NCBI RefSeq assembly: GCF_000550785.1
Contig: NZ_CP004350.1
Coordinates: forward strand, 1,220,009-1,284,008
Source: Corynebacterium casei LMG S-19264
GTDB lineage: Bacteria; Actinomycetota; Actinomycetes; Mycobacteriales; Mycobacteriaceae
Direction of reading: 5' to 3'
DNA length: 64,000 bases
Positions 1 to 8,339 of the stretch are shown here, one piece after another (position 1 is the first letter of the stretch; the number at the start of each line of letters is the position of its first letter). The notes below the pieces were generated by a model. That model had not been told where the DNA came from. It saw only the letters and a program-made list of their open reading frames with translations, and ran no database searches. The translations under genes and the position numbers were made by a program.

Positions 1-122
1 CCGACAAGGTTGTTGCATCCACCGACTGTGGCCTTGGCGGCCGCCTGAACCACCAGATTGCTTGGGCAAAGCTGGATTCTCTGGTCAAGGGTGCGGATAT
101 CGCTTCGTCTCGCCTGTACTAG
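1..122 (+). CDS. C-terminal end of a MetE-like (cobalamin-independent methionine synthase family) protein, partial
   Basis: Only the last 39 codons are in the window, read in the frame starting at base 3 and ending at a TAG at 120-122. The tail has the pattern STDCGLGGR followed by a conserved-looking helix and ends SSRLY. The DCG(L/F)G motif with a following Arg is typical of the C-terminal zinc-binding half of the MetE/YxjG-type methyltransferase family, where the Cys is a zinc ligand. I infer a methionine-synthase-type protein, but with so little sequence it could be a paralogue with another thiol substrate. A strong hairpin terminator follows directly. Confidence 0.5.
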   Translation, partial: DKVVASTDCGLGGRLNHQIAWAKLDSLVKGADIASSRLY

Positions 123-151
123 TACCAAGCGCTAAGCGCTAAAACATAAAG

Positions 152-190
152 AAAGGTGCTGCAACAGTTTGAAACTGTTGCAGCACCTTT
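152..190. terminator. Bidirectional intrinsic terminator between convergent genes
   Basis: A perfect 19-base inverted repeat (AAAGGTGCTGCAACAGTTT and its complement) has a one-base centre and is followed by TTTCTTCTG. It sits between the end of the MetE-like gene and the end of the convergent secreted-protein gene, so it can serve both. Confidence 0.9.
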
Positions 191-223
191 CTTCTGCGTC
201 AGGCAGTATTGCGTCAGGTAGGG

Positions 224-757
224 TTACTGCAGACGGAAACCGAACTGCTGCAAGACGCTAGCGATCTGGTCGCGTGCCTCTGGGGAGAATGCTGCCAGGA
301 TGGTTGCTGCCTGAGTTAGGGAGCCGCCGACTGCCAAGATGGCACCGACAACAGCGAATATCATGTCGGTGGTTTCATTGCCGCGCATAGACTTCAAAGA
401 ATCTGGGACATTTTCCCAACGCTCGTCTTCTGCCTGCTCATCTTCTTCTTCGATGCAGTCTGGCTCTTCTGGCATGCCTGAGGAACCGTAGCCGTTAGCG
501 ATACCGAAGGCGAGCTCCTGTGGGCCCATGAAGGAGGAACCAACGGTGCCGTCTTCAACAGCCTGCTCGTGGTATTCACGGGCGTTTTCTACAGCTTCCT
601 GGCACTCGTCGGAGTAGCCATCCGCGTTGATGTGGCCACCGGAGGACAGCTGGCTGGAAGACGGGATGGTTTGTGCAGTTGCAGCAACCGGAGTCAAGGC
701 TGAGACAGCGACGCTGGTAGCTGCAACAACAGCAACAGCAAGGCGGGAGTTACGCAT
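224..757 (-). CDS. Small secreted protein with C-terminal hydrophobic anchor
   Basis: No recognised family. The start at 757 is chosen because AAGGAG lies just upstream and the protein then begins MRNSRLAV with a clear signal peptide (hydrophobic stretch to about residue 27, cleavage likely after ATA-Q). The 177-residue product has an acidic middle region rich in Glu and Asp, two Cys near the acidic part, and a hydrophobic helix near residues 135-160, followed by a short tail (EARDQIASVLQQFG). It is probably exported and may be held at the membrane or mycomembrane. The tail resembles the end of the next gene (873-2852), on the same strand upstream. Function unknown. Confidence 0.75.
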   Translation of the reverse strand: MRNSRLAVAVVAATSVAVSALTPVAATAQTIPSSSQLSSGGHINADGYSDECQEAVENAREYHEQAVEDGTVGSSFMGPQELAFGIANGYGSSGMPEEPDCIEEEDEQAEDERWENVPDSLKSMRGNETTDMIFAVVGAILAVGGSLTQAATILAAFSPEARDQIASVLQQFGFRLQ

Positions 758-872
758 GGAAATTTCTCCTTGGAAGGCAGACGGGCCAATTTGTACTCCA
801 ATGAATGTAGCAGGCCGACCCGTATCCCGATAGTGCAATGAAAAAATCCTAACGCCGCCGGTGCGCGACAGG

Positions 873-2852
873 TTAGTTCAAGAACGCTTCTACCTGCGCG
901 CGGACTTCTTGTGGCAGAACCTTCAGCATCTGGTCCTTAGCGCCTGGAATGACACCCAGTGCAGCGACGACGCCAGCGATTACTGCAACGATGGCTGCGA
1001 GGGCACCGCCGGCGAGCGCGGAACCAGAATTGGATTCAGAGGATCCTGTGGAAGAGTTTGAAGAACCTTCAGCGCTTGTCTCATTCTTGCCAATCGGATG
1101 CTCACTATCAGCGAGCGGGTCTTCAATCTGGAAGATGGTGGTGGTGCCGGAGACCTCGTTGCCGATAACCAACAGGTACTCACCATTAGGGGAGTCTTCC
1201 TTATCGATGAAAGCGAAGCCTTCTGGGCCCAGGTCGCCCGCGAACTTGGTGGACTCGTAGTTGTCCTCATCGAAGTCAACAGTGAAGTCACGGTTGTTGA
1301 CGTAGGTCTGGTACTTCGCGTTCGCTGGGTCAGTAACGTCGTAGACAAAGACTCCGCCAACGCGCTCAGTGCCGATGAATGCGTAGGTGCGGTCACCAAT
1401 CTGGCCAATGGTCAATGCCTCTGGCTCTGGGCCCTTGTTGTCAGAACGGTCATCAAACTCAGGACCTTCGTTGTCCGCGTTGTGGTGGAAGACGCCCGCC
1501 TGGTTTAGTGACGCGGTGACTTCTTCAAACTTGGAACCGGAATCGAAGATGACATTGCCCTCAGCGTCGTAGATAGAGAAGGAACGGGAACCATAAGCGT
1601 AGAGCTCATCGAAGCACTGCTCTTCTTCATTCCAGCCAGAGGCATTGGACAGCTTCAGATTGCCCGCTACTTCCTTGGATGCAAGCTCCTCCAGATCAAC
1701 ATCGCCCAGAGCGCCCTCACAGACCTGGCCATCTTCAACAACATCAGCCAGCTCGACTTCATCGGTGTAAATGCCGGAGCCGCCCTCATCTTCATCAACG
1801 CCCCATTCGCGGGCATCGCCTTCATTCGCAGTAGCGAAGTAGGTCTGGCCATTGGAGGTAAAAGCGTGGATGGAGTCTGGCATGCTCAGCCCCTTAACCG
1901 GGATGGTGCGCAGCTCAGCAGCGTCATCCTTGTTGGAAGAGTCAATAGCAATCTGCGAGTGATCAGTGATGTGCGCTGGAACAATCTTCTCAACGGTTGC
2001 AGAAGCAATGTCGATGATGGCGATCGCATTGTTTTCCTGCAGGGTGACAAAAGCCTTGCCGTAAGCAGAGGCTACGTACTCTGGCTCCAAGTCTAGGGAA
2101 GGCTGGTTGTGGTGAGCCTCTGGACCAAAGATACGGATATCTTCGTGCAGCGCGCCTGGGGCATCGAAAGCCTCAAAGCCAGCGGTGCGAACGTCCGCCT
2201 GGGATGCTGCCTCCACGGTGCCCACTGCAGGCAAGGTAATGACAGAAACAGAACCTGCAGGGTCTGCGACATAAGCGGTGCCCTCAGCGTTAAGTTCGTT
2301 GGAAGGCTCACCCTCATTAGCAATCAATGCATACGCGCCATCAGAGGTGATGTGCACGTTATCCGGCAAAGCGCCGATGGTGACGCGGCCCAGCTCGGCA
2401 GAGCCCAAGTCTTCTGCGGAAGCATCGAAGAAGAGTGCTTCGCCCTCAAGCAGCTTGTCGCTCTGCTGTACTGCAGCGATGGCCAAGCCATCTTCGCGAA
2501 CGGTCACGGAGTTAATTTCCTTGTCTGCACCCGCAGAGATCGAACCAATCTTGGTTGGGTTCTCCGGGTTAGACGCGTCCAAAACGTCAATTTCACCGGA
2601 CAGTGCATTCACCGTCAGGATGCGCTGGGAATCAGCGTGGAATGCAACAATCTCAGCTGCAGACTCAGCCAGCTGGCCAGAGGCATAGCTGCCGATGGGA
2701 GCCATAGAAACCCCGGCACCTGCCGCGGAATCGGTAGCTATAGAATCAACGATGCCATTGAAATCCTGCGCATTGGCAATAGCAGGGGAGATGATGCCGG
2801 CGGTGAGGGCAGCTGCAGCGCACAGAGAGATGGCGCGACGACGAATGGACAT
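873..2852 (-). CDS. Secreted choice-of-anchor I family beta-propeller protein
   Basis: A 659-residue exported protein. An N-terminal signal peptide (MSIRRRAISLCAAAALTAG) is followed by a long region with repeated propeller-like blades (for example ILTVNALSGEIDVLD, YALIANEGEPSN, TYFATANEGDAREW and YAFIGTERVGGVFVYD). These NEGEP/NEGDARE motifs are typical of the choice-of-anchor I proteins, which are sometimes annotated as alkaline-phosphatase-like. A Ser/Asn/Gly-rich linker near residues 590-612 leads to a hydrophobic helix and a short tail ending VEAFLN. AAGGAG stands just before the ATG. The likely place is the cell surface; no catalytic activity is evident. It lies upstream of the small secreted protein, with 115 bp between them. 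Confidence 0.8.
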   Translation of the reverse strand: MSIRRRAISLCAAAALTAGIISPAIANAQDFNGIVDSIATDSAAGAGVSMAPIGSYASGQLAESAAEIVAFHADSQRILTVNALSGEIDVLDASNPENPTKIGSISAGADKEINSVTVREDGLAIAAVQQSDKLLEGEALFFDASAEDLGSAELGRVTIGALPDNVHITSDGAYALIANEGEPSNELNAEGTAYVADPAGSVSVITLPAVGTVEAASQADVRTAGFEAFDAPGALHEDIRIFGPEAHHNQPSLDLEPEYVASAYGKAFVTLQENNAIAIIDIASATVEKIVPAHITDHSQIAIDSSNKDDAAELRTIPVKGLSMPDSIHAFTSNGQTYFATANEGDAREWGVDEDEGGSGIYTDEVELADVVEDGQVCEGALGDVDLEELASKEVAGNLKLSNASGWNEEEQCFDELYAYGSRSFSIYDAEGNVIFDSGSKFEEVTASLNQAGVFHHNADNEGPEFDDRSDNKGPEPEALTIGQIGDRTYAFIGTERVGGVFVYDVTDPANAKYQTYVNNRDFTVDFDEDNYESTKFAGDLGPEGFAFIDKEDSPNGEYLLVIGNEVSGTTTIFQIEDPLADSEHPIGKNETSAEGSSNSSTGSSESNSGSALAGGALAAIVAVIAGVVAALGVIPGAKDQMLKVLPQEVRAQVEAFLN

Positions 2853-3037
2853 TAATTACTCCTTGGGAATAGTTAAAAAGGTTCTGAAAACAACCTGGGT
2901 AATCTTCGCTGAGCAACATGATTTCGCGGCAAATTTAATGTTGAGTGTCTGTGTCCGACAGTTGAATTTCACATGAATTCGATTTTGCTGGGGGCAACGC
3001 CAACACAGTTTGGTGCAAGAGACTAAAATGCTTGCTC
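2853..3037. promoter_or_regulatory. Divergent promoter region, secreted protein / ilvA
   Basis: 185 bp separate the two divergent starts. On the plus strand TAAAAT (3024-3029) lies 8 bases before the ilvA ATG and could be a -10 element of a leaderless transcript, since no ribosome binding site is visible there. The minus-strand gene does have an AAGGAG site. No known operator was recognised. Confidence 0.4.
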
Positions 3038-4333
3038 ATGAGTACTAGCCAGAAGGTCAATGCAGAAAAATTCGTCCCAGTTCGCGCAAGCGATATTCAG
3101 CTGGCACAAGCACGAATTTCTTCTGAGATTGCGCCGACGCCGCTGCAATACTGCCCTCGGCTGTCGGAACAGACTGGCTGTGACGTTTTTCTAAAGCGCG
3201 AAGACCTGCAAGGTGTGCGCTCCTACAAGATTCGTGGTGCCTTCTTTTCAATCTCAAATCTCACCGAAGAAGAAAAGGCAGCGGGCATCGTAACCGCCTC
3301 TGCAGGCAACCACGCGCAAGGCGTGGCATATGCGTGCAGCACCATGGGAATCAAGGGCAAAATCTACGTCCCCGGCCCAACACCAAAGCAAAAGCGCGAC
3401 CGCATCTTGGTGCACGGCGGCGACATGGTCGAGCTTGTCGTCATCGGTGCGAACTTTGATGAAGCTGCTGCTGCCGCACACGAAGATGCTGACGCCAGCG
3501 GTGCAACATTCATCGAGCCTTTCGATGCCCGGGATACCGTGATCGGCCAGGGCACCGTCGCCGCAGAAATCATTTCCCAGCTCTCCTCCCAGGGCCGTGC
3601 CCTGGACACCGTGGTGGTGCCAGTTGGCGGTGGCGGACTGCTGTCCGGTATCACCAGCTATTTGGCGGATATGGCGCCGCGCACCAGCATCGTTGGCATT
3701 GAGCCAGCCGGCGCGGCATCGTTAAGCGCTGCATTCGAAGCAAACGAACCTGTCACCCTCGACACCGTCGACCCCTTCGTCGACGGCGCTGCAGTCAAGC
3801 GAATCGGCCAAACCCCGTACAACATCCTGGACGCGAACCGCGGACGTCTGCACTGGGACACCGTCACCGAAGGTGCAGTATCCACAGAATTGCTGGAGCT
3901 GTACCAAAACGAAGGCATCATCGCTGAGCCTGCCGGTGCACTTTCAGTTGCTGGCCTGCGCAAAATCAATCTGCGTCCTGGCTCCACCGTGGTCTGCGTG
4001 ATCTCCGGCGGCAATAATGATGTGCTGCGCTACGCCGAAATCATGGAACGCTCCCTGGTCCACCGAGGCCTGAAGCATTACTTCTTGGTGAACTTCCCAC
4101 AGGAACCTGGCCAGCTGCGTGATTTCCTGGTCAATATACTCGGCCCAGATGATGACATCACGCTGTTTGAATACCTCAAGCGCAACAACCGTGAAACCGG
4201 TGCGGCATTGGTTGGCCTGGAACTGGGCAACGCCGCTGACATCGACGGTTTGCTCGAGCGCATGGAGGCATCACGCATTGATTGCCGTCAGCTCAAGCCG
4301 GGCACACCGGAGTATGACTTCTTGGTGGCTTAG
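3038..4333 (+). CDS. ilvA: Threonine dehydratase (threonine ammonia-lyase), biosynthetic
   Basis: IlvA is a PLP enzyme that converts threonine to 2-oxobutanoate and ammonia, the first committed step to isoleucine. The catalytic domain carries the PLP-lysine motif RSYKIRG (Lys64), the SAGNHAQG loop and a Gly-rich phosphate cup (PVGGGGL). The C-terminal part from about residue 345 (LKHYFLVNFPQEPGQL) is a single ACT-like regulatory domain, as in the roughly 430-residue corynebacterial enzyme and unlike the two domains of enterobacterial IlvA. I chose ATG 3038 (431 aa); an in-frame TTG at 3032 is possible but less likely. No Shine-Dalgarno is visible. yigZ begins inside its stop codon. Confidence 0.95.
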   Translation: MSTSQKVNAEKFVPVRASDIQLAQARISSEIAPTPLQYCPRLSEQTGCDVFLKREDLQGVRSYKIRGAFFSISNLTEEEKAAGIVTASAGNHAQGVAYACSTMGIKGKIYVPGPTPKQKRDRILVHGGDMVELVVIGANFDEAAAAAHEDADASGATFIEPFDARDTVIGQGTVAAEIISQLSSQGRALDTVVVPVGGGGLLSGITSYLADMAPRTSIVGIEPAGAASLSAAFEANEPVTLDTVDPFVDGAAVKRIGQTPYNILDANRGRLHWDTVTEGAVSTELLELYQNEGIIAEPAGALSVAGLRKINLRPGSTVVCVISGGNNDVLRYAEIMERSLVHRGLKHYFLVNFPQEPGQLRDFLVNILGPDDDITLFEYLKRNNRETGAALVGLELGNAADIDGLLERMEASRIDCRQLKPGTPEYDFLVA

Positions 4334-4983
4334 TGCACACAGAATATAAACGTCCACCCGCTGATGTGACGGTTGAACATGAGATTGAAATCAAGCGCTC
4401 ACGCTTTATTTGTCTTATCGGCCGCGTCACCGATGATGCTTCCGCACGCGCATTCATTGATGAGGCGCGTTCGCGTTTTCCTGATGCGCGCCATCACTGC
4501 TCTGCGTATATCTACCATGTGGACGACTCCCATCCGGTGGAGCGTTCCTCCGATGATGGTGAGCCTTCCGGCACCGCCGGCAAACCGATGCTGGACGTGC
4601 TCAAGGGCTCCGGCTTGATGGATATCGCCGCGGTGGTTATCCGCTACTTCGGTGGTGTGAAACTCGGCGCAGGGGGATTGGTTCACGCCTATGGTGGCGT
4701 TGTTAGCGAAGCCATCGACTTGGTTAAGCCCGTGCTTCGCACTACCCGGCACCTTTTTACTTTGGATGCGCCGCATGCTGATGCCGGTAGGTGGGAATCA
4801 GAACTGCGTAACCGTGGTTATGAAGTAATAGGAGTAGATTACGGCTCTCAAGCCACCATGACTTTGGCTGTGGCGCCCGGTGAGGAAGACGCGTTGTTTG
4901 ATACCATCGCCGCGCTGACTCAGGCCACCGCGGAGGCAAAAGAAGCCGGCACCCAATGGGTGGAAATAGCACAAAACAGTTAA
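4333..4983 (+). CDS. yigZ: YigZ / IMPACT family protein
   Basis: A 216-residue member of the UPF0029/IMPACT family. The conserved N-terminal domain includes RSRFICLIGRV, the signature DDGEPSGTAGKPML and VIRYFGGVKLGAGGL; the C-terminal part is the usual DUF1949-like ferredoxin-fold domain. The biochemical role in bacteria is not settled; the eukaryotic relative regulates the kinase Gcn2. The GTG start overlaps the ilvA stop (TAGTG), so translation is probably coupled. Confidence 0.9.
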   Translation: MHTEYKRPPADVTVEHEIEIKRSRFICLIGRVTDDASARAFIDEARSRFPDARHHCSAYIYHVDDSHPVERSSDDGEPSGTAGKPMLDVLKGSGLMDIAAVVIRYFGGVKLGAGGLVHAYGGVVSEAIDLVKPVLRTTRHLFTLDAPHADAGRWESELRNRGYEVIGVDYGSQATMTLAVAPGEEDALFDTIAALTQATAEAKEAGTQWVEIAQNS

Positions 4984-5001
4984 TCGATTAGGATATATCC
5001 C

Positions 5002-5244
5002 ATGACAATGCAGCCCCGTCCGAATAATCCCATTGAGCTTAAGAAGCAAAAAGTTCGCAAGTATGCCCGCAACGGCGTAATCTCCGTCGCTGCTGGTGTT
5101 GGCGGCGGCCTTCTTGGTGCACTTGTGCTGGCAGGAAGCTCATGGATCTGGCTTTCCATCGGTCTAGTCGTGGCAGTTGTCGGTGGCGTTTCTAACTGGG
5201 TAAAGATTCAAAAGATTGTCAACGAAAACAACAGCGGATACTGA
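5002..5244 (+). CDS. Small two-helix membrane protein
   Basis: An 80-residue protein with a basic N-terminus (LKKQKVRKYARNG) and two hydrophobic helices at about residues 26-44 and 48-64, separated by a short turn, then a polar tail. It is 18 bases after yigZ on the same strand and overlaps the next gene by 29 bases, so it belongs to the same transcript. No family recognised; small DUF-type membrane proteins of this shape are common in Corynebacterium. Confidence 0.75.
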   Translation: MTMQPRPNNPIELKKQKVRKYARNGVISVAAGVGGGLLGALVLAGSSWIWLSIGLVVAVVGGVSNWVKIQKIVNENNSGY

Positions 5245-5614
5245 CGGACTGCCCGTACGCATCGATGCCTGGGTATGGGCCGTGCGTATGTTCAAAACGC
5301 GCGGTGAGGCAGCCGATGCCGTGCGTGCCGGGCACGTCAAGCTCAACGGCAATGCGGTCAAGCCTGCGCAACCAGTAGTACCCGGTGACCGTGTGCGGGT
5401 GTGGAAGAACCACCATGAGCATGACTTAGAAATCCTGCGCACTGTCCGCAAGCGTGTCGGCGCACCTATTGCCCGCACCTGCTACACCGATCACGCGCCG
5501 CCGCCTCCACCGCGTGAGTTTATGCCGGCCGTGCCACGACGCGACCCAGGCACCGGGCGTCCAACAAAGAAGGACCGCCGCGACATGGAGAAATTCTTCG
5601 GCAAACGCCGCTAG
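5216..5614 (+). CDS. S4-domain RNA-binding protein (Hsp15-like)
   Basis: A 132-residue protein whose N-terminal half is an S4 RNA-binding domain: RIDAWVWAVRMFKTRGEA, then GHVKLNGNAVKPAQPVVPGD and VRVWK. Proteins of this size with one S4 domain include Hsp15 (HslR), which binds stalled 50S subunits carrying peptidyl-tRNA; I infer a similar ribosome-linked role. The C-terminal half is basic and has a run of five prolines and a lysine/arginine-rich end (TKKDRRDMEKFFGKRR). The TTG at 5216 is the only start upstream of the domain, so it overlaps the preceding gene. Confidence 0.85.
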   Translation: MSTKTTADTDGLPVRIDAWVWAVRMFKTRGEAADAVRAGHVKLNGNAVKPAQPVVPGDRVRVWKNHHEHDLEILRTVRKRVGAPIARTCYTDHAPPPPPREFMPAVPRRDPGTGRPTKKDRRDMEKFFGKRR

Positions 5615-5640
5615 CGGGGACTGCAATTGCGTCAAACATG

Positions 5641-5679
5641 GTGGAGGGACTTCCTGTTTCGAATGGGAAGTCCCTCCAC
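5641..5679. terminator. Hairpin downstream of the S4-domain gene
   Basis: A 14-base inverted repeat (GTGGAGGGACTTCC and its complement) with an 11-base loop lies 26 bases after the stop at 5614. The T-run is poor (TATTCGC), so it may be a weak or factor-assisted terminator. The rest of 5680-5903 holds no gene that I can see; GAGAGGA before ATG 5904 is a plausible ribosome binding site. Confidence 0.65.
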
Positions 5680-5903
5680 TATTCGCGGGGTAGGTTTGCG
5701 GCTAAACGACATTGCGAGAGAATTCTGCGCGCGGGGCGGAAATGAATTTATCGTGCGTATCTAGGGTGAATTCTTAAATGGCATCCACTTGAAAATCGTT
5801 GCTGATACGGTGGCGCTGAATGGGGGAAGCATCAATCCAAAGTGAAGGCTGCTTCTTTACCCGTGCATTTTGAACAACGCCTATCGGAGAGGACCGAATA
5901 CCC

Positions 5904-6458
5904 ATGTCGGACCAGGAAACAAAAACCGAGAGCTTCGTCGAGTTTCTCGCCATGAGAATTAGCGACATTCCTGAAGAAGAAACGCCGTGGACTCGCCACT
6001 GGGTGGAAGCGATGATTATCAATGGGGAAGCCGCGTTGAAAAATGGCGATGAACTCAGCATTGAACGCGTGATTGCTCCACTGATTACCTCGCTGTCCAA
6101 GATTGAACAGGCTGCGCGTTATGGTCTGACCGACAGGCAGAAAAGCTCTATTGGCGAAGCCGATGCAATAAGTAGCGCGCCAGAAGATACTTCCCATGGC
6201 TCCCACAGTGCGTCCGGCGATGAACAGAGTTCGGAGGAATTTCTGGGCTTCTTAGCCACGACTCAAGACCGCGTTCCCCATGAAGATGCACCTGGAACCC
6301 GCGATTGGATTGAGCGGATGCTGATGACAGGGGAGACGTTGTCAGAATCGGGGAAGGAACTGTCTCCACAACGCATGGCAGCGCTGCTCATTCCGACCTT
6401 GTCGAAGATTGAGCAGACCGCGCGACACGGCAAAGTGCGTCCCGCAGCCGCAGAATAG
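5904..6458 (+). CDS. Unknown protein made of two tandem copies of one domain
   Basis: I do not recognise the family. The 184 residues contain two diverged copies of a roughly 68-residue domain, at about residues 9-76 and 108-177, joined by a Ser/His/Glu-rich linker. Shared positions include F-x-x-FLA, a Pro followed by acidic residues, TR-x-W-x-E, GE, ELS, LI-x-x-LSKIEQ and AR-x-G. The pattern suggests two small helical units with a conserved Trp and a conserved Lys-Ile-Glu-Gln helix. There is no signal peptide or membrane helix, so it is probably cytoplasmic. GAGAGGA lies about 10 bases before the ATG. It converges on the alarmone-synthetase-like gene, only 29 bases away. Confidence 0.75.
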   Translation: MSDQETKTESFVEFLAMRISDIPEEETPWTRHWVEAMIINGEAALKNGDELSIERVIAPLITSLSKIEQAARYGLTDRQKSSIGEADAISSAPEDTSHGSHSASGDEQSSEEFLGFLATTQDRVPHEDAPGTRDWIERMLMTGETLSESGKELSPQRMAALLIPTLSKIEQTARHGKVRPAAAE

Positions 6459-6487
6459 CGGAGAAGCCGCCGTGCCGATTGAGCGCT

Positions 6488-7477
6488 TTACTTGCGCGTG
6501 GCACGCAAGGCTTTGAGGCGGGAGACAAGCCGCTGGCGACGATCCCGGCGAGTACCGGTATCACCGGTTGCCTCAATGTGGTCCTTGCCAAAGCGGTTGA
6601 GCAGCAAATCATCAATCAGACGCACCTGCCCGGGACGGAAACGGTACTTCATGGCGTCGTGGACAGTCTCGATATCGCGTTCAGACAGCAGGTTCTCCAA
6701 CTGGTTCATGGTGGTGATGCCATTGGTTTCCAGCAAGTCCGCGAGCCAGCGGTAGTGCTCCGAGCGTGAGCGCGGGAAGCGGCCATCGAGAAGCACTGCA
6801 AGAATGCCCGGTAGTGTTTCTGCTGAGATCTCAATATCTGAATCCGCGTGATGGGCAGGGTCTTTTAGCGCAGCAATCTCATCAAACTGGTTATCCGCCA
6901 GTTCAATGAGCCCAGCGGCCAAGGTGAATAAGCGGTCCACCTGTGGCGATGGCGCGCCAAGTCCCTGCTTGTAGCGAATATCGTGCTCAAACTCAGCCCA
7001 CGCGTGCTGCAGCACGGTACGAATCTGTACCTCAAAGCGCATACCCACAAAGTCCGCTAGGTCTTCCATATCTTCGGTCACGCGCAGCACAAGGTGGTGG
7101 GAGCCATAACCAAATCCGCCAGCCACACGAGTTTCAGCGGCCTTATCCACGGACTTAATTACTTCAAAGGAGTCACCAAAAATAGTGATGGCTTCCGGGA
7201 TGACGGTGGAGTGAAAGACATTGACGCGCACACCAACGATGTCCTGGATGTCATCCCACGGATTCGGATACATTAATTCGCCATCAATATTGCGCTTCTT
7301 CGCCTTGGCCTTTAGTGATGGCCAGCCCTTGACGCGGGCTGCGACGCGATCAAAGATAATGCCGGCGTCATTGAGGAGGTCTTCAATGGCATCACGAAAT
7401 TCGCGTGCTGCTCGAGGGTGCACGCGAACCCATTCGTGGTACTGATTGCTCAGCTTCGAGATGGGGGATTCAGCCAT
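6488..7477 (-). CDS. RelA/SpoT-domain (p)ppGpp synthetase-like protein
   Basis: A 329-residue protein with a RelA/SpoT nucleotidyltransferase domain. Visible motifs are RVKGWPSLKAKAKKR (substrate-binding region), DIVGVRV, GYGSHHLVL (the position of GYRSxH in classic synthetases) and EVQIRTVLQHAWAEFEHDIRYK. There is no N-terminal HD hydrolase and no TGS or ACT domain, so it resembles a small alarmone synthetase with an added helical C-terminal part (about residues 220-329). C. glutamicum has such an enzyme (RelS), but orthology cannot be shown here. The start at 7477 has AAGGAGG 10 bases upstream. It follows 7504-8172 by 26 bases and is probably co-transcribed. Confidence 0.85.
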   Translation of the reverse strand: MAESPISKLSNQYHEWVRVHPRAAREFRDAIEDLLNDAGIIFDRVAARVKGWPSLKAKAKKRNIDGELMYPNPWDDIQDIVGVRVNVFHSTVIPEAITIFGDSFEVIKSVDKAAETRVAGGFGYGSHHLVLRVTEDMEDLADFVGMRFEVQIRTVLQHAWAEFEHDIRYKQGLGAPSPQVDRLFTLAAGLIELADNQFDEIAALKDPAHHADSDIEISAETLPGILAVLLDGRFPRSRSEHYRWLADLLETNGITTMNQLENLLSERDIETVHDAMKYRFRPGQVRLIDDLLLNRFGKDHIEATGDTGTRRDRRQRLVSRLKALRATRK

Positions 7478-7503
7478 GATGATTGGTCCTCCTTGAACAA
7501 AGG

Positions 7504-8172
7504 CTAGCCACGGAATTCCTGTGGAAATCCATGTGACCATAGTAACGGGTATGAGCATGGGCTTGGCCGTGACGCTGCCAAGCCCAGTAAAGCTTTTGCG
7601 GGTAAATCAATGAAAGCTAGCAGCGAATTCGCGTCCGGCAAAACATAAACCAATGACTGAACGCGCAGGACACGCAGCAAGTGGTGGTGCAAAATGGTGA
7701 AGGTCTGAGGGTGTGCCAACCATGCTTGTGCAGCAGCACCGCGAACTTTGACTTCCACCCCAGTCGGCATGCCACGGCCCAGACGGACGGAAGCAGAACG
7801 CGTAGAGAACTCTAGTCCTGCCGGGGTTCGTGCGGCTCGTTCTAAGTTTAAGGCCGCCAAGTCCCAGGCGGTGTGAATGCTTAGCCCCAGAAGGTCAAGA
7901 CCGCGCTGGCTGATGTTGAGCTCATTAGCCTGCAAACCTAGGCGCAGTCCCGGGGACAATGCGAGAGTTGCAAGCGAATCTGAAAACCCATCATCTGAAA
8001 GTGGGCGGGTATCCACCCAATCTTTCGCATGCAGCTTCGGAGTGATTTCTCGGACAGAGAGTGCACTGGAGACTTCTACATCAATGAGTGGTTGGGACAA
8101 GGGGCTCGGGGAGTCACTCAGGGAAAGCTCGCCGGTGGCGTGGTCAATAACGGTGGTTGCGTGAGACAGCAT
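7504..8172 (-). CDS. Unknown protein upstream of the RelA/SpoT-like gene
   Basis: A 222-residue product, not recognised. It has no signal peptide or clear membrane helix. The central part (LRLGLQANELNISQRGLDLLGLSIHTAWDLAALNL) looks like an ordered alpha/beta domain with a conserved-looking Trp, and the C-terminal third contains a hydrophobic segment (VQSLVYVLPDANSLLAFIDL). The 26-base gap and shared strand suggest an operon with the alarmone-synthetase-like gene, and therefore a possible link to it; that is inference only. Confidence 0.75.
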   Translation of the reverse strand: MLSHATTVIDHATGELSLSDSPSPLSQPLIDVEVSSALSVREITPKLHAKDWVDTRPLSDDGFSDSLATLALSPGLRLGLQANELNISQRGLDLLGLSIHTAWDLAALNLERAARTPAGLEFSTRSASVRLGRGMPTGVEVKVRGAAAQAWLAHPQTFTILHHHLLRVLRVQSLVYVLPDANSLLAFIDLPAKALLGLAASRPSPCSYPLLWSHGFPQEFRG

Positions 8173-8264
8173 TGTTGTTCTCCAAGGGTGTCCAAAAAGG
8201 GCTAAATAGGGTTTATGCCTTTATGGACTGCTCACGCCATAGGAAAGGTTCCCTCAGCAATGCG

Positions 8265-8297
8265 AAAGGTGCAGAGACTATCGTGTCTCTGCACCTT
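8265..8297. terminator. Hairpin terminator after the exonuclease gene
   Basis: Inverted repeat AAGGTGCAGAGA (8266-8277) and its complement (8285-8296) with a 7-base loop; on the minus strand it is followed by TTCGC. It lies about 43 bases beyond the end of the exonuclease gene and just before the start region of the 7504-8172 gene, separating the two units. Confidence 0.75.
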
Positions 8298-8339
8298 AAA
8301 TGAAGCGGTTGGGGAGGGCCTCGCTGAAAACCTAGATTC

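Noticed and set aside
5641-5679. Inverted repeat as an insertion-sequence end
   Set aside because: It is a single hairpin downstream of a gene with no transposase nearby; a terminator explains it better.
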